Below, piece by piece: positions 27,271 through 35,999 of a DNA stretch of 64,000 bases. The notes under the pieces are model-generated. The model had not been told where the DNA came from. It worked only from the letters and a program-made list of their open reading frames with translations, and did no database searches. Within the stretch, counting starts at the first letter, position 1; each line of letters begins with the position of its first letter. Origin of the DNA: an uncultured Pelagibacteraceae bacterium (GTDB lineage: Bacteria; Pseudomonadota; Alphaproteobacteria; Pelagibacterales; Pelagibacteraceae); assembly GCA_902622545.1 (NCBI GenBank), contig CACNQD010000001.1, positions 248,001-312,000 of the forward strand, given 5' to 3'. Made by a program: the position numbers and the translations under genes.

Positions 27271-27822
27271 CTAGATTTTTTCAGAAATATTAATTGCAAT
27301 TTTAGAACCAGTTTTTATTACTTTATCAAAAATTGAATACAATCCTTCTTTAGTTGCCCCTTCATCGTAAGCAATATCTTTATGATCTATTTCATCTTGT
27401 CTAAATTTTTCTATTTTTTTTCTGAGTAATTTTTCATCATTTTTAATTTCTTTTATCTGGTTTAAATAATGTTCATCTATTATTTCCTCGACAGATGCAG
27501 TACAAAGCATTGCTGCTTTCTTTCCTAGTAATGTGCTACCAAAACCTAAACCTAAACCCAAAAGATCCCATAGAGGTAAAAATTTCGTTGGTTCGATTCC
27601 TCTTTTTTTTATCTCCTTTTCAAAAAACTCACAATGTTCCACTTCATGCTCTTTCATATGCTCAATAGTCTTCTTTAGTTCTTCATTTTTGACTATAGTA
27701 TTTAACGCTAAAAGTTGGCCTTCATATATTTTAATAGCACCTCTTTCACCTGCATGATCTACCCTAATAAATTCTTCAATTTTTTTTTTATTACTTTTTT
27801 GCATACTTGAATATATAGACAA
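27271..27822 (-). CDS. coq7: 3-demethoxyubiquinol 3-hydroxylase (COQ7/CAT5 family)
   Basis: 183 residues. The di-iron carboxylate ligands sit in two repeats: VDHAGERGAIKIYEGQ and HMKEHEVEHCEFFE in the first half, SVEEIIDEHYLNQI and FRQDEIDHKDIAYDEG in the second. It hydroxylates the ubiquinone ring in the penultimate step. The ATG at 27822 gives a 32-base overlap with dsbB; an in-frame ATG at 27804 would reduce it to 14. The dsbB-coq7 pairing is common in alphaproteobacteria. Confidence 0.94.
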   Translation of the reverse strand: MSIYSSMQKSNKKKIEEFIRVDHAGERGAIKIYEGQLLALNTIVKNEELKKTIEHMKEHEVEHCEFFEKEIKKRGIEPTKFLPLWDLLGLGLGFGSTLLGKKAAMLCTASVEEIIDEHYLNQIKEIKNDEKLLRKKIEKFRQDEIDHKDIAYDEGATKEGLYSIFDKVIKTGSKIAINISEKI

Positions 27823-28264
27823 TGACTATGGTTAAAACAAACGAAATTATAAAATTTAAGGTCGCAAGTGAAACCCCAAATATTGAAAAATCTACATCTT
27901 TACAATCAGGCTGAATATTATTTAGAGATTTAAGTATTTCCTCTTTCTCGAGGACTTTAATATTTTCACCTGTGCATGAAAATAGTGGTTCAATAATTCC
28001 TTTTTCAATACTTACATGATAACCTGACAACAAAATACCTGCCAAAAAAGTTAATCCTAAAATTATTAATAATATATTTCTATTACCAATGAAAAAAGCA
28101 GTTAAACTTGTTAATATTGCAATAGCATACGGTATTCTTTGGTATACGCATAGTATACATGGTTTAAAGCCAAGTATGTACTCTATATAGAAAGCTGCAG
28201 CTAAAGAAAAAAAACTAAGAGTAAAAATTATTATATAAAATTTTTTTATGTTTTGATCTGACAT
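27791..28264 (-). CDS. dsbB: Disulfide bond formation protein DsbB
   Basis: 157 residues with four hydrophobic spans. The first periplasmic loop has GFKPCILCVYQRIPYA with the quinone-coupled CxxC, and the second has one Cys in LFSCTGEN and another in QPDCKD, the redox pair that reoxidises DsbA. Electrons pass to ubiquinone in the membrane. It lies 5 bases after the DedA-like gene and overlaps coq7 downstream. Confidence 0.92.
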   Translation of the reverse strand: MSDQNIKKFYIIIFTLSFFSLAAAFYIEYILGFKPCILCVYQRIPYAIAILTSLTAFFIGNRNILLIILGLTFLAGILLSGYHVSIEKGIIEPLFSCTGENIKVLEKEEILKSLNNIQPDCKDVDFSIFGVSLATLNFIISFVLTIVIVYIFKYAKK

Positions 28265-28269
28265 TTATT

Positions 28270-28893
28270 TTAAAAATTAATAAGAAATTTATATACAAAA
28301 AATGCTAAAACTATAATAATTATCGATACTAATATAGAGACTGGAACCAGTTTTTTTTCAATAATCTTTTTCATTGCTGCACCAAAATTACCCAATAGAA
28401 AGGCGATTATAAAAAATCTAGATCCTCTAGTTAGAAGAGAGACTATAACAAAATAAATGAAGTTAAAATGCACAAACCCACTCGTGATTGTTAGTAATTT
28501 AAAGGGTACAGGTGTAAAACCCGCAATCGCAAGTAATGTAACCCACGCAATAGTTCCACCGTCAGAGGAAACCTTATCTTTTAAAAAATTAGTGTTATCA
28601 ACTCCATATAGCTCAAATATCTTTACGCCGATCTCGTTAAAAAAAATGTATCCTATAAGATATCCTAAACATGCACCTAATACTGAACCTGTTGTTGCTA
28701 TAAATGCTATTTTTTTCCACTCATTTTTCTTTGCAATTGTCATAGGTATTATAAATACATCAGGTGGTATAGGAAAAATAAAGCTTTCAATAAATGATAT
28801 AAACCCTAAAAATTTTTTAGAGTTTTTGTGACCAGCAATTTTAATAGATTTATTATAAATATTTTTAATCATAATTTTATGTTCTAAAAACAC
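28270..28893 (-). CDS. YqaA/DedA-like membrane protein (VTT/SNARE-associated domain)
   Basis: 207 residues with about five hydrophobic segments. The VTT-type core is visible as ESFIFPIPPDVFIIPM, TTGSVLGACLGYLIGYIFFN and AGFTPVPFKLLTITSGFVHF. DedA-superfamily proteins are implicated in lipid carrier and phospholipid flipping; the YqaA branch is poorly characterised. The start may be the second Met (28872), since the first seven residues MFLEHKI add little. First gene of YqaA-dsbB-coq7. Confidence 0.82.
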   Translation of the reverse strand: MFLEHKIMIKNIYNKSIKIAGHKNSKKFLGFISFIESFIFPIPPDVFIIPMTIAKKNEWKKIAFIATTGSVLGACLGYLIGYIFFNEIGVKIFELYGVDNTNFLKDKVSSDGGTIAWVTLLAIAGFTPVPFKLLTITSGFVHFNFIYFVIVSLLTRGSRFFIIAFLLGNFGAAMKKIIEKKLVPVSILVSIIIIVLAFFVYKFLINF

Positions 28894-28931
28894 TCTTTAT
28901 ACTATAAATTTTATATTAAATTAATTAAAAA

Positions 28932-29018
28932 GGGCGAATGGCGGAACTGGTAGACGCGTTGGACTCAAAATCCAATAGCAGCAATGTTGTGAGAGTTCGA
29001 GTCTCTCTTCGCCCACCA
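28932..29018 (+). tRNA. tRNA-Leu (anticodon CAA)
   Basis: Acceptor stem GGGCGAA pairs with TTCGCCC, the anticodon stem TTGGA/TCCAA encloses loop CTCAAAA (anticodon CAA, reads UUG), a long class II variable arm follows, and the T loop is GTTCGAGTC. The CCA end is encoded. The next gene starts 7 bases after the CCA. Confidence 0.97.
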
Positions 29019-29025
29019 AAGTAAA

Positions 29026-30726
29026 ATGAAATTAGATAATTATAATAACCTTCTAGAACTTTTTTTTGACCAATACAAAAAACAAGACAAAAATAATATT
29101 TTCCTAATTAACTTGGGTAATCCAAAACATAAATTAAGTTGGGAGAAAACATACTTATTAGTTAATCACTTATCCAATCAAATATCTAAAGATATTAAAT
29201 TAGGTGATAGATGTGTCTTAATTTCAGAAAATAGACCCGAATGGTTGATATCTGATTTGGCAATTATGTTAGCTGGAGGAATTAGTGTGCCTTCTTACAC
29301 CACTTATACTACTAAAGATTATGAATATATTATTAAAGATTGTGAACCATCAGTATTAATAGTTTCAAATAATACTCAGTTTAATAAAATTAAAGACATA
29401 TTAGACTACAAAAAAATCAAAAAAATTATTTCATTTGACAGATTAGAAAATTTGAAATTTCAAAATTATTTATGCATTGAAGATATTATAAATAAAAAAG
29501 ACGGTTTTGAAAATTTTGATAGCGAAATTAGTTTAAAGCGTTCAGACCCTGCTTGTATTATCTATACATCTGGAACACAAGGAAATCCAAAAGGTGTAAT
29601 TTTGAGCCACGGAGGAATTTTGAGTAATTGCGAAGGTGGTTATGAGTTACTAAAATCAATCATATCGAAAGATATGAAATTTTTGACCTGGTTGCCATTA
29701 TCACATTCCTATGAACACACGGTACAATTCATACAAATTGCTGTAGGTGCAAAAGTATTTTACGCAGAGAGTATAGACAAATTACTCAAAAATATTAGTG
29801 ATTGCTCACCTGACATAATGACAGCAGTTCCAAGATTTTATCAAAACCTATACCAAAAGATAAGCTCTACTTTTAGTAAAGCGAAAGGTTTAAAAAAATT
29901 CCTTGTAGAAAATACTGTTAATTTAGGGTCTAAAAAATTTAATAGAGAAAAAATGAGCATTAAAGATAAAATAGTAAATAAGATTTGTGAAATTACAGTC
30001 AGATCTAAGATTAAAAAACAATTTGGAGGTAGTCTCAAGACGTTCGTATCTGGTGGTGGTGCTCTTGACCCTGAAATTGGTATTTTTCTCAATTCAATAG
30101 GATTACCAACATTACAAGGTTATGGTTTAACAGAAACTTCACCTGTTGTTAGTTGTAACCCAATTGAAGATATAAGGATAGATACTGTAGGAATTCCTTT
30201 TAGGTGTAATAATGTGAAAATAGCTGAGGATGGAGAAATATTGGTAAAGGGAGAAAACGTGATGCTAGGTTATTGGAACAAAAAAGCCGAGACTGATAAA
30301 GTATTAGTTGACGGATGGCTTCATACAGGAGACATAGGTAAATTTGTAAATGGTTATTTAAAAATTACTGATAGAAAAAAAGATATATTAATTACGCCAG
30401 GTGGTGATAACATTTCGCCCGTCAAAGTAGAGACAGCACTAAATAACTCAAATTATATTGATCAAAGCTTAGTGTATGGTGACAACAAGCCCTATCTTGT
30501 TGCTTTATTAGTTTTAAATTCAGAAATTAATGCAAATGAAAAAGATTTAAGTGACGAGATAGAAAAAATAAATAAAAACTTGACTAAAATAGAAAGAATA
30601 AAAAAGTTTTTTGTCGTAAAAGAAAATTTTTCTATTGAAAATGGTATGATGACACCAACATTAAAGTTAAAAAGATATAAAATAATTAATATTTATAAAA
30701 ATAACTTTGAACAACTTTATAAATAA
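29026..30726 (+). CDS. AMP-forming long-chain acyl-CoA synthetase
   Basis: 566 residues. The AMP-binding P-loop is IIYTSGTQGNPKGVILSHGG (about 182), followed by TWLPLSHSYEH, the adenylation motif LQGYGLTETSPVVS, and the hinge WLHTGDIGKF with TDRKKDILITPGGDNISP. This layout matches long-chain fatty-acid-CoA ligases of the FadD/ACSBG group. It activates a carboxylic acid with ATP and CoA; chain length is not readable from sequence. It starts 7 bases after tRNA-Leu, so its mRNA 5' end may be made by tRNA 3' processing. Confidence 0.88.
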   Translation: MKLDNYNNLLELFFDQYKKQDKNNIFLINLGNPKHKLSWEKTYLLVNHLSNQISKDIKLGDRCVLISENRPEWLISDLAIMLAGGISVPSYTTYTTKDYEYIIKDCEPSVLIVSNNTQFNKIKDILDYKKIKKIISFDRLENLKFQNYLCIEDIINKKDGFENFDSEISLKRSDPACIIYTSGTQGNPKGVILSHGGILSNCEGGYELLKSIISKDMKFLTWLPLSHSYEHTVQFIQIAVGAKVFYAESIDKLLKNISDCSPDIMTAVPRFYQNLYQKISSTFSKAKGLKKFLVENTVNLGSKKFNREKMSIKDKIVNKICEITVRSKIKKQFGGSLKTFVSGGGALDPEIGIFLNSIGLPTLQGYGLTETSPVVSCNPIEDIRIDTVGIPFRCNNVKIAEDGEILVKGENVMLGYWNKKAETDKVLVDGWLHTGDIGKFVNGYLKITDRKKDILITPGGDNISPVKVETALNNSNYIDQSLVYGDNKPYLVALLVLNSEINANEKDLSDEIEKINKNLTKIERIKKFFVVKENFSIENGMMTPTLKLKRYKIINIYKNNFEQLYK

Positions 30727-30765
30727 CAAATAATAATTAATGTTGTATTAAGCGCATAAACATTA

Positions 30766-30777
30766 ATGTTTTTACAT
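30766..30777. other. Perfect 12-base palindrome after the acyl-CoA synthetase gene
   Basis: AACATTAATGTT is followed directly by further Ts and stands 40 bases after the stop at 30726. It could be a weak terminator or a protein-binding site; the low GC makes a stable hairpin doubtful. Confidence 0.3.
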
Positions 30778-30845
30778 TAATTAAAAAAAGATTTTTATAA
30801 TTTTAAATTTAAATTTTACAACTTAATTTCTAAAAAATTAAATAA

Positions 30846-30874
30846 TTGACATAACATAAGAAAAAATTTAAAAA
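30846..30874 (+). promoter_or_regulatory. Candidate promoter of the 23-residue basic peptide gene
   Basis: A perfect -35 TTGACA (30846-30851) and, 17 bases later, a weak -10 TAAAAA (30869-30874). The predicted start would lie just before the hairpin at 30886. Confidence 0.4.
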
Positions 30875-30885
30875 TTACTTAAATA

Positions 30886-30904
30886 ACGAATCAAAATGAT
30901 TCGT
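30886..30904 (+). promoter_or_regulatory. 5' leader hairpin of the basic peptide gene
   Basis: ACGAATC (30886-30892), loop AAAAT, GATTCGT (30898-30904): a perfect 7-bp stem close to the predicted transcript 5' end. Such 5' stems often stabilise mRNA. A GGGAG ribosome binding site follows at 30912-30916. Confidence 0.45.
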
Positions 30905-30922
30905 ACAAACAGGGAGCTAAAG

Positions 30923-30994
30923 ATGGCTAAAAGAAGAAAAAAAGCTAAGAAAAAAGCTAAGAAAAAAGCTAAAAAAAGAAGAAGAAGAAGATAA
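30923..30994 (+). CDS. 23-residue Lys/Arg/Ala mini-protein (histone-tail-like)
   Basis: ATG at 30923 with GGGAG six bases upstream opens a 23-codon frame ending at TAA 30992-30994. The product contains only Met, Ala, Lys and Arg: MAKRR, three AKKK-type units, and a final run of five Arg. Net charge is about +18. It has its own promoter-like site and leader hairpin, and one of the strongest terminators of the window follows after 15 bases, so it looks like a dedicated, highly expressed unit and not a chance frame. Very basic short proteins of this type could compact DNA or neutralise RNA; the function is unknown. Confidence 0.65.
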   Translation: MAKRRKKAKKKAKKKAKKRRRRR

Positions 30995-31009
30995 TATTTC
31001 TTTTTTAAA

Positions 31010-31049
31010 AACGCTTCTCATAACGATTGTGTGAGAAGCGTTTTTTTTT
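31010..31049 (+). terminator. Strong rho-independent terminator
   Basis: AACGCTTCTCA (31010-31020) pairs perfectly with TGAGAAGCGTT (31032-31042), an 11-bp stem with an 11-base loop, followed by nine Ts. It ends the mini-protein transcript. It touches the carD stop codon on the other strand and may serve both converging units. Confidence 0.85.
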
Positions 31050-31905
31050 ATTCTTCTTCATTTTCAGAAACTAAACTTGTATTTTCCTCTTCACTTACAG
31101 ACTCTGTTCCATCTTTTTGCGTTTCAACTTTTTGGACCTTTTGATTAGTGACTTCACTTTTTTCTAAATTTCTTTTTAAGGCTTTATCAAGTTTTTTTTG
31201 AGTATTTTCCATAGAAAGATTTAACACAATTTGAAATTCTGAAATAATTCTTTCATATGCTTTTTCAAATAACTGCCTTTCACTGTATGACTGGTCTATC
31301 ATTATATCGTCACCTTTATTTAGATCTCTCACAACTTCAGCTAATTCATAAATTTTCCCAGATGTAATTTTCTGCTCATATTCTTGTGCTCTTCTACTCC
31401 ACATAGACCTTTTTATTTTTGGTTTGCCTTTTAAAATAGAAATAGACTTGTTTACTTGATTAATTGTCGATAAAGGTCGCAAGTGTGATTGTTTGTTAAT
31501 TGGCAATAAACCAATAGCTTTGTCTTTTTCAAATTTAATATCATAACATTGCACATCAATGCCTCCAATTTTTTTTGCATTAACAGAGAGTATTTGCCCC
31601 ACCCCATGTTTTGGATAAACAACATAATCTTTTACTTTATATTCTCTTTTTTCAGTTCCTTGTTTTTTTATTTTTACAATTTCAGGTTTTTGATCAAATG
31701 TTTTTGTAAGTTTTAAGTTTTCACTATTACTAATATTTTTTTTTTTATCTTTTTTATTAGATATTTCATTTTTTAAAATTTTTGGTCTTCCAACTTTTTT
31801 GATAATTTTTTTTGAAATTTTTTTATTTTTAGTTTTAACTTTTTTTACTTTTTTTTTCTTTTTAAAGGTTTTCTTTAAAATACTTTTCAAATTTATTTTC
31901 TTCAT
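31048..31905 (-). CDS. carD: CarD/CdnL-family transcriptional regulator with Lys-rich N-terminal arm
   Basis: 285 residues. The RNA polymerase-interacting CarD domain starts near 88 ([20 protein letters not shown]) and is followed by the helical DNA-binding part ([27 protein letters not shown]). The first ~85 residues are unusually Lys-rich and contain KKVGRPK, an AT-hook core (GRP flanked by basic residues). CarD proteins stabilise open promoter complexes, especially at rRNA promoters. The start overlaps the fdxA 3' end by 44 bases; no later Met fits. fdxA-carD adjacency is common in alphaproteobacteria. Confidence 0.88.
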   Translation of the reverse strand: MKKINLKSILKKTFKKKKKVKKVKTKNKKISKKIIKKVGRPKILKNEISNKKDKKKNISNSENLKLTKTFDQKPEIVKIKKQGTEKREYKVKDYVVYPKHGVGQILSVNAKKIGGIDVQCYDIKFEKDKAIGLLPINKQSHLRPLSTINQVNKSISILKGKPKIKRSMWSRRAQEYEQKITSGKIYELAEVVRDLNKGDDIMIDQSYSERQLFEKAYERIISEFQIVLNLSMENTQKKLDKALKRNLEKSEVTNQKVQKVETQKDGTESVSEEENTSLVSENEEE

Positions 31906-32188
31906 TTTTATATTTTTCGTTGTCTTTCGGTGGATCTTTCTTTTGGGTAATATTTGGCCAAATTTCTGAATATTTCTGATTTATTTCTAACCACTTTTCT
32001 GATCCTTTTTCTGTATCTGGCTTTATCGCATCGACTGGACATTCTGGTTCACAAACGCCACAATCTATACACTCATCAGGCTTAATTACAAGCATATTTT
32101 TTCCTTCATAGAAACAATCAACTGGACAAACTTCAACACAATCCATCAGCTTACATTTTATACATTTATCATTTACTATATATGTCAT
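31862..32188 (-). CDS. fdxA: Ferredoxin with two iron-sulfur clusters (7Fe type)
   Basis: 108 residues. The cysteines [17 protein letters not shown] (9-25) and [12 protein letters not shown] (40-51) give one 3Fe-4S and one 4Fe-4S site as in the FdxA family; [11 protein letters not shown] is typical. The C-terminal 25 residues are Lys/Glu-rich and overlap the carD start. It is a low-potential electron carrier, partner unknown. The start overlaps the stop of the TerB-like gene. Confidence 0.93.
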   Translation of the reverse strand: MTYIVNDKCIKCKLMDCVEVCPVDCFYEGKNMLVIKPDECIDCGVCEPECPVDAIKPDTEKGSEKWLEINQKYSEIWPNITQKKDPPKDNEKYKNEENKFEKYFKENL

Positions 32189-32607
32189 TATTTTATTTTA
32201 GCCAGAATATCTAATTTTATATCACCCATAGTTTTGGCATCCACATAAAGCAATCCTGCTAATCGCCTCATTAGATTTTCTTCATACATATCCGAAGTAC
32301 CATCTGATAAAATAATACTCCAAATATTTTTTATTATTTCTATCTTATCATTTTTATCCATAGCTTTGATATTTTTAGTAAAATCTTGAATATGATTTGA
32401 ATCTGACTCTTTTGTTTCAGCTTCTAAAATCAATTTATCTAAATCTTCATTATTACTAAGTTTAGTCAAAGTTTCTTTTATAATTTTCTTTTCTTTGTCC
32501 GTGTAATTTTCGTCTATTTTAGCCGCGTGTATCATTAAACAAGCCACATTAAGTAGATCAGTATCATTATCTAAACTATTCTCTTTATTAAAAAATTTAA
32601 GTATCAT
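32188..32607 (-). CDS. TerB-like helical protein
   Basis: 139 residues, nearly all helical, with the TerB/DjlA-N style [20 protein letters not shown] and [20 protein letters not shown] repeats, whose acidic residues could bind metal. TerB-domain proteins are linked to tellurite resistance and stress, without a defined activity. It lies between the helicase and fdxA with overlapping stop/start on both sides. In many alphaproteobacteria an S4 RNA-binding protein gene occupies this place. Confidence 0.72.
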   Translation of the reverse strand: MILKFFNKENSLDNDTDLLNVACLMIHAAKIDENYTDKEKKIIKETLTKLSNNEDLDKLILEAETKESDSNHIQDFTKNIKAMDKNDKIEIIKNIWSIILSDGTSDMYEENLMRRLAGLLYVDAKTMGDIKLDILAKIK

Positions 32608-35084
32608 TTTATATTCAACTGTTTCAAAGCAGCAAATGGGTTATCACTTTGAAATTTGTTCTTAGTTAGTTTATTTATTTTTTTACTAGGGCTATATTTA
32701 AAAAAATATTTGTCATTTTCAAGTGACACATTGTAATTCATTTTCTTTATTAATTTCAGAAAATTTTCTTTGCTACAACCTAAAAGATTTAACATTTTAG
32801 GCACAAGTTCAATTTTATCACCTTTTGTATTACCTGAACTTATTATTTCTAAAAATAATCTTTCTAAGATATCTATACGAACAAAATAATCATCGAACTT
32901 TTCAAAGCCACATAGCAACATAAAGTTTTTGTTGGAAAATTTTTTATCGCTTAAAAAATTTAATCCAAAAGTCGGTGGTTCTAGATTATAATTTTTTTCG
33001 TTGTAATTTTTCCATAAAATTAATCTTAATGAAACAATGCTTGGTTTTAATAGTTTGTATAAAAATATATGATACCTTCCAAATTTTACTCCCTGATCTC
33101 TTAAAATTTTCCTCTCTGTTTGATCAATTTCTTTTAACAATTTTTCGATATTATCTCTTTTCAAAACACCATTGTTTTCATACAACATGTAAGATAAAGC
33201 TCTTGTTGAAGAATTAGATGATTTTATATCTTTTAATTTTATCAAACTACCAAGTTCAATATTAATTTTTTTATTCAACCATTCTTTTAAAAAATTTTGT
33301 AATTTATTTTTATCCTCGGTTTCTACAACATCATCTACAATTGCGTTTATTTCAGGTTTTAAGTAATCATTACCTTTAGTTAAATAAGCTATAGGAAAAT
33401 TATTCCAATAAATTTTAAGATCTTTTTTTAATTCAATATTTTTTGTTTTAATTATTTGATTAATTCTCTCTAGTATTTCAGGACCAACATTTTGTCTTGA
33501 GGCCTTTTTTAATGATTTTATATCAGAATCTAAGTCTCCAATTTTAAAATCAAGTTCAAGTTTTAGACCTTTTAAATTTCCAATAAATTGATTATTAATC
33601 ATGACTTTTTCATTATCTACTATTTCAGTTTCAAAAATTATATCTTGCTTTAAACCTTTGGCTAGAACACTTGCTCGTTTATCTATAAAACTTTTTGTAA
33701 GTTCTTCGTGTAATCGATCAGATAGTCTATCTTCAAGAAATTTAGTTCTCTCCACCCAATAATCTTGATTTTCTACCCAACCATTTTTATTGGCTACATA
33801 CGACCATGTTCTCACATTTGCAATCCTATTTGAAACAGAGTCTACATTACCATCTAATTTATCTAATATAGATAATTGTTGTTTCATAAATTTACTTGTT
33901 ATTTTTCCCGGAGTCTCTCTTAAAAAATTAAATACTTTACCAACAACTTCCAAATGGTTTCCATAAGTTTTTTTTACAAAGTCAGGTATTTGACAACATT
34001 CCCAAAGTAATTTTAGTTCATTTTCATTATTAAATATTTGAAGTTTCTCTGTATCTTTTAAAATATATTTTAATACTTTTTCATCCTCGCACTCTGATGC
34101 TTTTCTCAACCAACTTTTACTAGGTCTTTCCTCTAAAGATTTAATTAACTTGTCTCCACTTTTAAAATTTAAATTTGGATTCCTCCAAAAAATTGTATGT
34201 ATTTCATCTATTTTATGGTTCTCTAGTAATTCTATTTCTTCTGCACTTATTTCTCCGCAATCTCCAGTTATTCCAAACGATCCATCATTTAAATATCTGC
34301 CAGCTCTACCTGCTATTTGGGATATTTCTGAAAGTTTTAATCTTCTTAATTTTTTACCATCAAATTTTTTTAGATTAGAAAAATAAACATTATTTAAATC
34401 CATGTTAATACCCATCCCAATTGCATCAGTAGCTACTAAATAATCAACATCACCTGACTGGTATAAACTTACTTGTGAGTTTCGAGTTTTAGGGCTTAAT
34501 GACCCCATTACTATTGCAGCACCACCTTTTTGTCTTCTTATTAGTTCTGCAATTGCGTAAACTTCCTCAGCCGAAAAAGCAATTATTGCACTTTTTCTCT
34601 CAATTCTAGATATTTTCTTGTGACCCGAGTAAGTTAATTTAGAAAGTCTTTTTCTATCAATATATTCAATATCCTCCTCTAATTTTTCAATTATATTTCT
34701 CATGGAGTTTGAGCCCATAAACATTGTTAGCTTTTCTCCCCTCAAATTTAGTAATCTATCTGTAAATATATGGCCTCTTTCGTGATCACTACACATTTGT
34801 ATTTCATCTATTCCAACAAACTCCAAAATCTTATCAACCGGCATAGATTCTACGGTGCAAAAATAATACTTAGCATTAGCGGGTATTATTTTTTCCTCTC
34901 CTGTGATCAGAGCGACTTTATTTGGGTCAACTTTTTTAATTACTTTGTCATAAACTTCTCTTGCTAATAATCTTAATGGAAAACCCATCATTCCAGTATC
35001 AAATGAAAGCATCGTTTCAATTGCTAAAAAAGTTTTTCCAGTATTTGTCGGACCTAGAACTGCTGTAATTTTATTTTTTTTCAT
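32604..35084 (-). CDS. Suv3/MgpS-like DExH RNA helicase
   Basis: 826 residues. Motif I is LGPTNTGKTFLAIE (10-23), motif II DEIQM (about 93), motif III-like FMGSNSMRN, motif V YLVATDAIGMGINMDL and motif VI SQIAGRAGRY. This is the Suv3 group, found in mitochondria as the degradosome helicase and in alphaproteobacteria next to fdxA-carD. The long C-terminal part (about 430-826) is typical in size but has no motif I can name; a free-standing S4 protein is absent. Likely involved in RNA unwinding and turnover. Confidence 0.88.
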   Translation of the reverse strand: MKKNKITAVLGPTNTGKTFLAIETMLSFDTGMMGFPLRLLAREVYDKVIKKVDPNKVALITGEEKIIPANAKYYFCTVESMPVDKILEFVGIDEIQMCSDHERGHIFTDRLLNLRGEKLTMFMGSNSMRNIIEKLEEDIEYIDRKRLSKLTYSGHKKISRIERKSAIIAFSAEEVYAIAELIRRQKGGAAIVMGSLSPKTRNSQVSLYQSGDVDYLVATDAIGMGINMDLNNVYFSNLKKFDGKKLRRLKLSEISQIAGRAGRYLNDGSFGITGDCGEISAEEIELLENHKIDEIHTIFWRNPNLNFKSGDKLIKSLEERPSKSWLRKASECEDEKVLKYILKDTEKLQIFNNENELKLLWECCQIPDFVKKTYGNHLEVVGKVFNFLRETPGKITSKFMKQQLSILDKLDGNVDSVSNRIANVRTWSYVANKNGWVENQDYWVERTKFLEDRLSDRLHEELTKSFIDKRASVLAKGLKQDIIFETEIVDNEKVMINNQFIGNLKGLKLELDFKIGDLDSDIKSLKKASRQNVGPEILERINQIIKTKNIELKKDLKIYWNNFPIAYLTKGNDYLKPEINAIVDDVVETEDKNKLQNFLKEWLNKKINIELGSLIKLKDIKSSNSSTRALSYMLYENNGVLKRDNIEKLLKEIDQTERKILRDQGVKFGRYHIFLYKLLKPSIVSLRLILWKNYNEKNYNLEPPTFGLNFLSDKKFSNKNFMLLCGFEKFDDYFVRIDILERLFLEIISSGNTKGDKIELVPKMLNLLGCSKENFLKLIKKMNYNVSLENDKYFFKYSPSKKINKLTKNKFQSDNPFAALKQLNIK

Positions 35085-35210
35085 TTCTATTATTTGTGTG
35101 TCAAAATTTTTACCTACTATATGTTGTTACCAAGCAAGAACAAAAATGGTCTAAAACATGACCGAATCGAAGAAAAAAAAGTTCTCATTTTCATATGTTT
35201 TATAATTAAT

Positions 35211-35915
35211 TTAAATTTTAATACCTTTATATTTTCTCATACATACGTTTGCTAATAACAAATTAGGATCTATAAATATTTTTGATTTCTTAGCTTTTTT
35301 GAAAGACTTATATGCAAAAATTGCAATTGGTATTTCTGTACATCCTAGAATAATTTTCTTACACCTAATTTTAATTAAATATCTTACAGCAGGACCAATG
35401 ATTTTTTCAGCTTCTTTAACCTTACCAGATTTAACTAGCTGGATAGCTTTATTGACGCATTTTTTTTGTAAATTCTTAGTTGGTGTAACTAATTCAAAAT
35501 TTCTAGATAAATAGTTATGATAAATCTTTGTATTTATAGTGGCTTCGGTTGCTAATAATCCAATTTTACAATTTTTTTTACATGTTTTCTTAGTATGAAG
35601 AAAAACTTCTTTAGGCATACTAATTATTGGAATTTTTATTTTTCTTTGTAAATCATTATACCAGTAATGTGCTGTGTTACATGGCATTACAATAAACTTA
35701 CAATTATTTTTCTGAAGTAATCGACAACCTTTAACAAGCTCATCAAGAACATTAAAATATCTTTTTAAATTCTCTGGTCTTTTTGGAGTATCAGATTTAT
35801 TAAATAATATAAATTTAGGATATTGTTGGTCTTTTTTGCCTCTATTTAAAACTGCAATTTTATTACAAAAATCCAACCCTGCCTGGGTTCCCATACCACC
35901 TAAAATTCCAATCAT
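35211..35915 (-). CDS. Aspartate/glutamate racemase family protein
   Basis: 234 residues. N-terminal MIGILGGMGTQAGLDFCNKI and the two catalytic cysteines in VMPCNTAHYWY (about 79) and IILGCTEIPIAI (about 191) are those of PLP-independent Asp/Glu racemases of the RacD/YgeA type. It would interconvert L- and D-aspartate (or glutamate). Its ATG overlaps a TGA that would end the upstream thioesterase after a frame change, so the two were evidently coupled. Confidence 0.85.
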   Translation of the reverse strand: MIGILGGMGTQAGLDFCNKIAVLNRGKKDQQYPKFILFNKSDTPKRPENLKRYFNVLDELVKGCRLLQKNNCKFIVMPCNTAHYWYNDLQRKIKIPIISMPKEVFLHTKKTCKKNCKIGLLATEATINTKIYHNYLSRNFELVTPTKNLQKKCVNKAIQLVKSGKVKEAEKIIGPAVRYLIKIRCKKIILGCTEIPIAIFAYKSFKKAKKSKIFIDPNLLLANVCMRKYKGIKI

Positions 35916-35999
35916 ATTTTCCTAATCACTTTCCAAACCCCTGTTGCAGAGGCAATTAATTGATCTTTTTTTTTAAGGGTACAATTAACGAATACCATA
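35912..35999 (-). pseudogene. Out-of-frame C-terminal remainder of the PaaI thioesterase
   Basis: Read in the other frame this stretch encodes 28 residues beginning MVFVNCT and ending TGVWKVIRKI, the conserved last beta strands of the hotdog thioesterase family. It stops at a TGA that overlaps the racemase ATG in the usual ATGA manner. See the upstream in-frame part. Confidence 0.7.

Noticed and set aside
35117-35194. 25-codon minus-strand frame (MKMRTFFSSIRSCFRPFLFL and tail) in the helicase leader
   Set aside because: Short, without a good ribosome binding site or recognisable pattern; kept only as a possible leader peptide to compare between genomes.
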